From JALXCG01 sp026991065 [NCBI: Gemmatimonadota bacterium] (GTDB lineage: Bacteria > GCA-2686955): a stretch of 5,695 nucleotides of DNA. The position numbers and the translations under genes were made by a program. Below, in pieces: positions 1 to 4,801 of the stretch. The first letter of the stretch is position 1; every line of letters starts with the position of its first letter. The notes below the pieces were generated by a model. That model was not told the DNA's origin, did no database searches, and saw nothing but the letters and a program-made list of their open reading frames with translations. Location of the stretch: contig JALXCG010000485.1 in the NCBI GenBank assembly GCA_026991065.1, positions 1 through 5,695 of the forward strand, read 5' to 3'.

Positions 1-1
1 G

Positions 2-1564
2 CTCGAAGGGTTTGCTGCCAGTGGGTCGCTTGATCCCGACTTCTGGATCACTTTCAAGCAGATGCCCGATGCTCTTCAACTGGCCAGCCTGGACAGCCTG
101 ATCACCGCCCATGGCGGTACCCTGACCGAAGCATTCGGCCTGATCCCCACCGTGCTGGTGGATGGGCAGCCACTCGACTACCCGCTCTGGACGGCGGGCG
201 GAGGCGGTACCTACAACGACCCATTCATGCAGGCGCTGCTCGAAGATTGGGAGTATTCCGACGACCTCGCCATGGTGGAGGCGATGCAGGAGTTCGACCC
301 GCCGACGCGTCCCCCCGGCGCCGCGGTAACGCCAAGGATCGGGATCGGCGACCGGGGTCTCAACCTGCCGGAGGGCCCCTCCCTGCCGGATCAATGTGCG
401 CCGAGCGGCGACTGCTGGATTCCGCAGGATACGAGCAGTTTCGAGCTGCAGGCCGACCGTGTGGTCCCGGACCTGTGGCAGGCGGATGGCAGCGGCGGAG
501 TCAGCGGCCTGGCAACCGGGCGAGGCACTTTGATCGCCTTTCTCGACTCCGGAATCAGCGCCTGTGGCGACGACGAGAACCGCTTCGTCGGCGGCTACGA
601 CGCGACTGCGGCGAACGAGCCGGGCGACAGCACCAATTTCGACCCACCGGATACAACCTGCGACTGGCTCTGCCATGGTTCGCGGGTGTTCTACTCCGCT
701 TGCGGCGCCGCCCGGGGAGCGGATGGAGTTTTCGGAGCAGCGCCGGAAGCCGGCTTCATCGATGTCAATCTGGCGCTCGACAGCAGCGGCTACACCACCT
801 CGGTAGAGATCCTGCGGGCGCTCAACTGGATCTACCAACACAGCAACGACACTTGGCAAATGCGGGGAGAGCCTTACGACAGTTTCGATGGGATCGATGT
901 GGTGAACATCTCTTATGCCGACCAGGGACCGATGGTGCATCGCTTTCTCCCCGGGGGCGGACCAGGCTGCGAGAATTTCCAGCCCTCCGACGGCACCGAT
1001 CTGCTCTCGCGCGCGATCAACATATTGGTGGAGTTCAGCGGCATCCCGGTGGTGGTGGCCGGGGGCAACTGCGGCGCCGATGAGGGGCTCGCCGAAGACC
1101 TCCCCGACCCCGGCCCGGGGATCGGATTCGGGGCGATGGCGGCCGCCAAGCGGGCGATCACGGTCGCGGCCTACGATGCCGGGGACGACCCCCTGGACTA
1201 TGGCGACGACGCCACCCTGCCCTGGTCCAACCACGGGCGCTGGAGACGGAAGGTGGACAAGCCGGATGTGGCGGCCCCCGGGCTCGAAGTGTTTGATGTC
1301 TGCGGCACGGGCACCTCTTTCTCCGCCCCTCAGGTGGCCGGGATTGTGGCGCTGCTGCGAGAGGTGGATCCAACTTTGCGGCCGGGCGCCGTGCAGAGCC
1401 TGCTGCGCAGCACCGGTGTTCTCCTGGAGGGAGAGGGCGACGCCGATGGGTATAATGATGCGCTGGGACGCGGACGAGTGGATGCCGCGGCGGCCTACAC
1501 GGCACTACAGACCGGTGGCGCTCCGACCCGCGGCGGCGCCCGGCGCGAGTGGGTTCGGCCATGA
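2..1564 (+). CDS. Subtilisin-like S8 serine protease, 5' end cut off by the window edge
   Basis: This is a peptidase of the S8 (subtilase) family, an endopeptidase with an Asp-His-Ser triad. The frame is open to the left edge. The first ATG, at 62, falls inside an inhibitor-I9-like propeptide: a strand 'FWITFKQ' just before it, then a helix 'LASLDSLITAHGG' and a strand 'GLIPTVLVDG'. The true start is therefore upstream and any signal peptide is not visible. Numbering from the Met at 62, the catalytic Asp is D162 in 'AFLDSGI', His is H205 in 'LCHGSRV', the oxyanion Asn is N336 in 'VVAGGN', and the nucleophile is S419 in 'GTGTSFSAPQVAG'. About 95 residues of poorly conserved, Pro/Gly-rich linker separate propeptide and catalytic domain. 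Nine cysteines (112, 118, 168, 200, 204, 214, 303, 337, 414), two next to the active-site His, would fit disulfides and hence export, which is inference. No extra C-terminal domain is seen. The stop overlaps the sigma gene start (ATGA). The family call is firm; substrate and location are unknown. Confidence 0.95.
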   Translation, partial: LEGFAASGSLDPDFWITFKQMPDALQLASLDSLITAHGGTLTEAFGLIPTVLVDGQPLDYPLWTAGGGGTYNDPFMQALLEDWEYSDDLAMVEAMQEFDPPTRPPGAAVTPRIGIGDRGLNLPEGPSLPDQCAPSGDCWIPQDTSSFELQADRVVPDLWQADGSGGVSGLATGRGTLIAFLDSGISACGDDENRFVGGYDATAANEPGDSTNFDPPDTTCDWLCHGSRVFYSACGAARGADGVFGAAPEAGFIDVNLALDSSGYTTSVEILRALNWIYQHSNDTWQMRGEPYDSFDGIDVVNISYADQGPMVHRFLPGGGPGCENFQPSDGTDLLSRAINILVEFSGIPVVVAGGNCGADEGLAEDLPDPGPGIGFGAMAAAKRAITVAAYDAGDDPLDYGDDATLPWSNHGRWRRKVDKPDVAAPGLEVFDVCGTGTSFSAPQVAGIVALLREVDPTLRPGAVQSLLRSTGVLLEGEGDADGYNDALGRGRVDAAAAYTALQTGGAPTRGGARREWVRP

Positions 1565-2319
1565 CAAAACCTGTTGCGGCCGAGCTTGCGCGGGGGACCG
1601 CGGCGCCGCCGGAAGGCGGGTTCGAAGACGCGCCCGATCCTCGCGCGGCCGACCTGGAGCTGGCGCGGCGCTGCAGCGGCCCGGCGGTGGACCGAGACGC
1701 CTGGCGACAGCTTTACCGCTTCCACTATGGGGCGATCATCGCCTGGATTCGCTCGCGCACCTTCTCCCTGCCGGCGGATGATGTCGAGGATCTCGCGCAA
1801 GAGGTGTTTCTCCGCTGCGCGGAGGGAGCACTGCAGCACTACACCGGCGAAGCCTCGCTGCGTGCCTATCTGCTCGGCATCAGCGAGAACGTGCGCAAGA
1901 AGCGGCTCGAATACGCCACTCGTCAGAAGCGGGATGTGCGCAAGCGGGTCTCGCTCGATGGCGGCAGGAGCAACGGCGCCGCCGAGTCGGCGGCGGAGTC
2001 TTGGTCGGCGCAAATCTCGGCGGATCACTCCCTGCCGCATTGCCACGGGTTGTGGCGGGCAGGCCATTTGAAGACGCCGGAGCAACTCTGTGGCGAACGC
2101 CGGCGGCGGGCGATCCTGGAGGATGAGATCGCCGCCCTCGGCAATCCCCTGGATCGCGCCATCGTCGCCTCCTACTACCTGGAGGAGCATGGCGACCGGG
2201 AGATCTCGGCCCGCCTGGCGATGCCGCACGCCACGGTCACCTGGCGCCGACACCGAGCCTTGGGCGCGCTGAGCCGGCGGTTCCGCCGTCGCGGCCTGAG
2301 ACTGGAGGAGTTGCTATGA
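1561..2319 (+). CDS. ECF-type RNA polymerase sigma factor
   Basis: This 252-residue protein is a sigma70-family factor of the extracytoplasmic-function type, which directs RNA polymerase to a specific promoter set. Region 2 spans about residues 47-125. It includes 'DDVEDLAQEVFLRC' (73-86), the core-binding region 2.2 signature, followed by 'SLRAYLLGISENVRKKRLEY' (99-118), the -10 recognition helices. Region 4 spans about 186-243, with the helix-turn-helix 'GDREISARLAMPHATVTWRR' (211-230). Regions 1.1 and 3 are absent, as usual for ECF factors. The linker between the two domains is long, about 60 residues, and holds a His/Cys cluster (H156, H160, C161, H162, H169, C177). ATG 1561 is preferred over an in-frame GTG at 1549 because it forms a 4-base ATGA overlap with the protease stop. 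No strong Shine-Dalgarno is seen, which fits translational coupling. The next gene is its likely anti-sigma factor. The ECF subgroup was not recognised. Confidence 0.93.
   Translation: MTKPVAAELARGTAAPPEGGFEDAPDPRAADLELARRCSGPAVDRDAWRQLYRFHYGAIIAWIRSRTFSLPADDVEDLAQEVFLRCAEGALQHYTGEASLRAYLLGISENVRKKRLEYATRQKRDVRKRVSLDGGRSNGAAESAAESWSAQISADHSLPHCHGLWRAGHLKTPEQLCGERRRRAILEDEIAALGNPLDRAIVASYYLEEHGDREISARLAMPHATVTWRRHRALGALSRRFRRRGLRLEELL
2304..2310 (+). promoter_or_regulatory. Ribosome binding site of the anti-sigma gene
   Basis: GGAGGAG lies five bases before the ATG at 2316, inside the last codons of the sigma gene. It is the strongest Shine-Dalgarno match seen at any start here. It suggests the anti-sigma protein is made at least as efficiently as the sigma factor, which would keep the sigma factor restrained. 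Confidence 0.8.
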
Positions 2320-2924
2320 CCACGGATACGACCCGTTGCCCGCATGCGGAGCAACTGCTCGCCTACGCCCACGGCGACACCGACCGCGCGACCGCCATCA
2401 GCGCCCATCTCGAATCCTGCGAGCGCTGTTCGCGAATCGTCGCCAATACTTTCTCCTGGCTGGGAGATGAGCAAAGCGAACCGACCGGGCCGGCCGGTCC
2501 CCTGCCGCGAACGCTTTGGCAGAGAATCGAGGAGCGCCTGCGCTTCCGGCAGAAGGGAGGGAAGGTTCTGCATATTGGTTTCTCCCCTTTCCCGGTAGTG
2601 AGCGATGAGAGTTCACCGGCGGCGCCAGTGCGGATGGCGGCGGCCGGTGGTCATCGTGGCGCACACGCGGCGCTCGCTTCAGCGCTCACGCTCGAAGATG
2701 GCACCGAGATCGCCATCTCACTGCGCGGTGGGCTGCTGACTCTGCGCGCCAGCCGTGACTCCCACCCGCTGGCGGGCTTGCGCCTGGAATGGGCACCGGA
2801 AAAAGAGGGCGACGCGATGGAGAAACGCACGGCAGTGGTCACCGACCGCAGCGGACGGGCGCGCATCCGCTTTCCGGCCACCGATCCGGTGCGTCTGTGG
2901 ATTTCCGGCGATTCCGCCGAATAA
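2316..2924 (+). CDS. Zinc-finger anti-sigma factor, soluble, with a beta-rich C-terminal region
   Basis: This 202-residue protein most likely binds and inhibits the sigma factor encoded just upstream, with which it shares an ATGA overlap. The N-terminus (residues 8-38) carries the zinc-binding anti-sigma (ZAS) signature: H31-x3-C35-x2-C38 ('HLESCERC'), with C8 or H10 as the upstream fourth ligand. The C8/H31/C35/C38 layout resembles the redox-sensing ZAS protein RsrA (C11/H37/C41/C44), although redox sensing here is only inference. After a linker rich in Pro, Ala and Gly (about 52-120), residues 121-198 look like a small beta domain, with alternating hydrophobic strands ('LEDGTEIAISLRGGLLTLRA') and a 'VTDRSGRARIRFPA' turn like those in transthyretin/carboxypeptidase-regulatory-like folds. 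No hydrophobic stretch is long enough to span a membrane, so the protein is probably cytoplasmic, unlike most ECF anti-sigmas. The sigma partner is assigned from gene order. The C-terminal fold assignment is tentative. Confidence 0.85.
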   Translation: MTTDTTRCPHAEQLLAYAHGDTDRATAISAHLESCERCSRIVANTFSWLGDEQSEPTGPAGPLPRTLWQRIEERLRFRQKGGKVLHIGFSPFPVVSDESSPAAPVRMAAAGGHRGAHAALASALTLEDGTEIAISLRGGLLTLRASRDSHPLAGLRLEWAPEKEGDAMEKRTAVVTDRSGRARIRFPATDPVRLWISGDSAE

Positions 2925-2953
2925 TCGGCAGATTTCTCCAGGAGCGGAACGAA

Positions 2954-2982
2954 TTCAGAATCCGCTGCAAAAAGGCGATAAT
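2954..2982 (+). promoter_or_regulatory. Possible sigma70-type promoter for the beta-helix genes
   Basis: TTCAGA (2954-2959), a 17-base spacer and GATAAT (2977-2982) match the housekeeping -35 and -10 boxes at 4/6 and 5/6 positions. They sit in the most AT-rich part of an otherwise GC-rich window, between the anti-sigma stop and the beta-helix start. A transcript starting near 2989 would have a leader of about 158 bases. No convincing ECF promoter (GGAAC...CGTC at 16-17 base spacing) was found in the gap. This is a motif match only. Confidence 0.3.
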
Positions 2983-3132
2983 TGGGTTACGCTGAATTGT
3001 CGTCTCCGTTGGAGCTTTGAATCCGGGGACGCAACAATCCTCAGATCCTCTTTTCACTGCTCAGGTTCCAGCCCCCGGGGAACGCCGTGCGCCAGGCGTC
3101 CAGTGGTGCGGGTGGGGGCCTGACCCGATTTC

Positions 3133-3137
3133 AGGGA
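3133..3137 (+). promoter_or_regulatory. Ribosome binding site deciding the GTG start at 3147
   Basis: AGGGA with a nine-base spacer to GTG 3147. The protein from this GTG begins directly with a signal peptide, while the in-frame GTG at 3087 would add 20 Gly/Ser-rich residues in front of it. This site therefore favours the shorter form. Confidence 0.55.
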
Positions 3138-3146
3138 AACCCCACG

Positions 3147-4769
3147 GTGAGACTCGCGCGAGCAATCCCCCCCCTTGCCTGCTCCTTCGCCCTACTCAAC
3201 GGCATTGCGGCCGGCACCACGCTGATCGTTGACAGTGCACAACAGGATCCCTTCGACTACGCATCGGTCAATGGAGCGCTCGCGGCAGTGAATCACGGCG
3301 ATACGCTCCGGATCCGTTTCGGACTCGGCTACGACGAGCACATCATCATCACCCCGCCGGTGGACACAACCGATGTCTTCTACCTCACACTCGAAGGAGT
3401 TCCGGACAGCACGAGCGGCGCCCTTCCCGAGATCAGTTGGGCGGCGAACTTGAGCAGCGAAACCGCTCCCGGGCAGGAGGTTCTCTACCAGGAGTCGGTC
3501 ATCGAAATCTGGAATCAAACGCCGGCATTCTGCCGCGACATGCAGGTTTCGATCAGCGGGCTGCACCTCCACGGAGTCTTCGCCCCCGGCACCTATGAGT
3601 ATGGCCCCGGCGCCATCGCGGTCCATAACTTGCTGGCCGACACCACGCAGAGTTTCGCGACCCGGGTCGACATCGCTGACAATGAACTCGAAGCCGATGC
3701 CGCCTTTGTGGCCACGGTCGCCCTCGGCGGCAAGAATCGCGATACGCTCTACCAGCAATCCGTGGTCTGGGGCGACGTGCGCTACAACCAGATCCGCAAT
3801 CACAGCAACGACCGCGGCGACGGGATCAGCTCCCACCATTTCGTCGGCCACATCATCGGCAACCGAATTACCAGCCGCTCGGAAGGGATGCACGTCGGTT
3901 TCGGATTCCTTGACGCCGAACGCCATTCGGACCCGCCCACGCCCCCGTGGCTGGCGGGCTATCACACCACATTGATTGAACACAATCTGATCTACAACTG
4001 CCTGGATGAGGGAATTCATTTCACCCAGGGCTCCCAGGGATTGGTGCGCAACAACATTGTGGTGGCCGCGCCGGTCCACGATCTCACTCCCGGTCACCGT
4101 CACGTCTGGGCCTGGCCGCTGGGCAACCACCTCCTCACCGGGATCTTCGTCGGCAGCGGCCACGGCGAGCCCGATCAATTGAGCAAGCGGGGGTGCCAGG
4201 TCGACACAGTATCGGTGCAGGTGGGTGATGTTGTCGCCGAGGTCTACAACAACATCTTCGATCGCTGCCGCTATGGGGTCAAACTGGGCACACTGGCGCA
4301 ACTCACCCTGCAGAACAACATCATCTCCCGAACCGTCGGCCCCAAGTCGGCGGGAATCCTCTTTATTCCCAACGCAAACTTGGATCCGCCTGTCTTTTAT
4401 CAAGGCGGATACAATCTCTACTATCCTGGAACCGGCCGCAATTTCGCCCCCCCGGGTTTTGAGTCGATCCTGCACGATCCCGATGATCTGATCGGCGACG
4501 ACCCCTATTTCCATGGCTGGATTGGTGAATCGGCTTTTAGCTACATGCTGGAAGACACGGTGGAGGTTTGCTACCCGGCGGGGATCGACTACTCCCTGGC
4601 CATCGATCGCGGCAATCCCGATCCCGCCTTCAATGACAACGGCGCACTCAACGGCAATGCCAGTGCGCCGGCCCACGGTTCGGTGCGCAACGACATTGGT
4701 GCCTACGGCGGGCCGGCGGCGATCTGGGTGGAGAGTGTGCCCTGTACCGACTACAGCGCACCGGATTGA
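3147..4769 (+). CDS. Exported right-handed parallel beta-helix protein
   Basis: A 540-residue protein. It starts at GTG with a Sec-type signal peptide: basic 'MRLAR', a hydrophobic stretch through residue 17, and probable cleavage near 'GIAAG' (19-23). The N-terminal cap 'YASVNGALAAVNHGDTLRI' (38-56) is a variant of the 'psIqaAIdaAsdGDtv' opening of pectate-lyase-like proteins. Residues about 130-410 contain irregular beta-helix coils, each with an Asn-rich turn: N179 'DIADNEL', N214 'VRYNQI', N239 'IIGNRI', N280 'IEHNLI', N303 'VRNNIV', N369 'VYNNIF' and N391 'LQNNII'. The tail 'SLAIDRGNPDPAFNDNG' (483-499) and 'RNDIGAYGGP' (514-523) is a recurrent C-terminal end of such secreted proteins. 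No membrane anchor or recognised sorting domain follows. Folds of this type bind or cleave polysaccharides or act as surface fibres. I cannot place catalytic residues, so enzymatic activity is open. It is followed by a second beta-helix gene 32 bases downstream, probably in the same transcript. Two poly-C runs lie in the gene. Confidence 0.88.
   Translation: MRLARAIPPLACSFALLNGIAAGTTLIVDSAQQDPFDYASVNGALAAVNHGDTLRIRFGLGYDEHIIITPPVDTTDVFYLTLEGVPDSTSGALPEISWAANLSSETAPGQEVLYQESVIEIWNQTPAFCRDMQVSISGLHLHGVFAPGTYEYGPGAIAVHNLLADTTQSFATRVDIADNELEADAAFVATVALGGKNRDTLYQQSVVWGDVRYNQIRNHSNDRGDGISSHHFVGHIIGNRITSRSEGMHVGFGFLDAERHSDPPTPPWLAGYHTTLIEHNLIYNCLDEGIHFTQGSQGLVRNNIVVAAPVHDLTPGHRHVWAWPLGNHLLTGIFVGSGHGEPDQLSKRGCQVDTVSVQVGDVVAEVYNNIFDRCRYGVKLGTLAQLTLQNNIISRTVGPKSAGILFIPNANLDPPVFYQGGYNLYYPGTGRNFAPPGFESILHDPDDLIGDDPYFHGWIGESAFSYMLEDTVEVCYPAGIDYSLAIDRGNPDPAFNDNGALNGNASAPAHGSVRNDIGAYGGPAAIWVESVPCTDYSAPD
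3167..3174 (+). repeat. Run of eight C within the signal-peptide codons
   Basis: A homopolymer of eight C encodes part of 'IPPL' at residues 7-10 of the first beta-helix protein. It is the longest single-base run noticed in the window. A one-base slip would shift the frame before the mature protein begins. Confidence 0.9.
3564..3578 (+). repeat. Direct repeat, copy 1 (15 bases, coding)
   Basis: CACCTCCACGGAGTC, encoding HLHGV at residues 140-144 of the first beta-helix protein. An identical copy lies at 4781-4795, immediately before the second beta-helix gene. Confidence 0.85.
4447..4453 (+). repeat. Run of seven C within the first beta-helix gene
   Basis: A second C homopolymer in the same gene, encoding 'APP' at residues 434-436. 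Slippage here would remove the C-terminal GAYGGP tail. Confidence 0.85.
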
Positions 4770-4780
4770 GGTCCGGCGTA

Positions 4781-4795
4781 CACCTCCACGGAGTC
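4781..4795 (+). repeat. Direct repeat, copy 2 (15 bases, supplies the next gene's ribosome binding site)
   Basis: Identical to 3564-3578. It lies between the two beta-helix genes and contains the GGAG Shine-Dalgarno (4790-4793). It reads in the frame of the downstream gene as the same peptide HLHGV, although it is upstream of the chosen ATG. Confidence 0.85.
4790..4793 (+). promoter_or_regulatory. Ribosome binding site of the second beta-helix gene
   Basis: GGAG sits eight bases before the ATG at 4802. It supports this start over a possible in-frame TTG at 4766. The short 32-base gap, without any visible terminator, suggests co-transcription with the preceding gene. Confidence 0.6.
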
Positions 4796-4801
4796 CATCA
4801 C

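Noticed and set aside
1549-1560. GTG 1549 as start of the sigma factor
   Set aside because: It adds only four residues (MGSA) and loses the ATGA overlap that is repeated at the next junction. No better ribosome binding site supports it.
915-1781. Second + strand frame of 288 codons across the protease/sigma junction
   Set aside because: It overlaps the catalytic part of the protease in another frame, is Arg/Pro/Trp-rich and shows no domain; it is a shadow of the real genes.
1495-2253. Minus-strand open frame of 252 codons opposite the sigma gene
   Set aside because: The + strand has clear sigma regions 2 and 4 and tight overlaps with its neighbours. The antisense product shows no motif.
2916-2929. 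GCCGA-ATAA-TCGGC hairpin overlapping the anti-sigma stop codon, as a terminator
   Set aside because: The stem has only five pairs and is followed by AGATTTCTCC rather than a T-run, so it is not convincing as an intrinsic terminator.
3079-3100. GGAAC ... CGTC as an ECF-type promoter before the first beta-helix gene
   Set aside because: The spacing between the boxes is 13 bases, shorter than the usual 16-17, and the match could be chance in GC-rich DNA.
3087-3146. GTG 3087 as start of the first beta-helix protein
   Set aside because: It would put 20 Gly/Ser-rich residues before an otherwise standard signal peptide. GTG 3147 has a well-spaced AGGGA and begins directly with the basic signal-peptide N-region.
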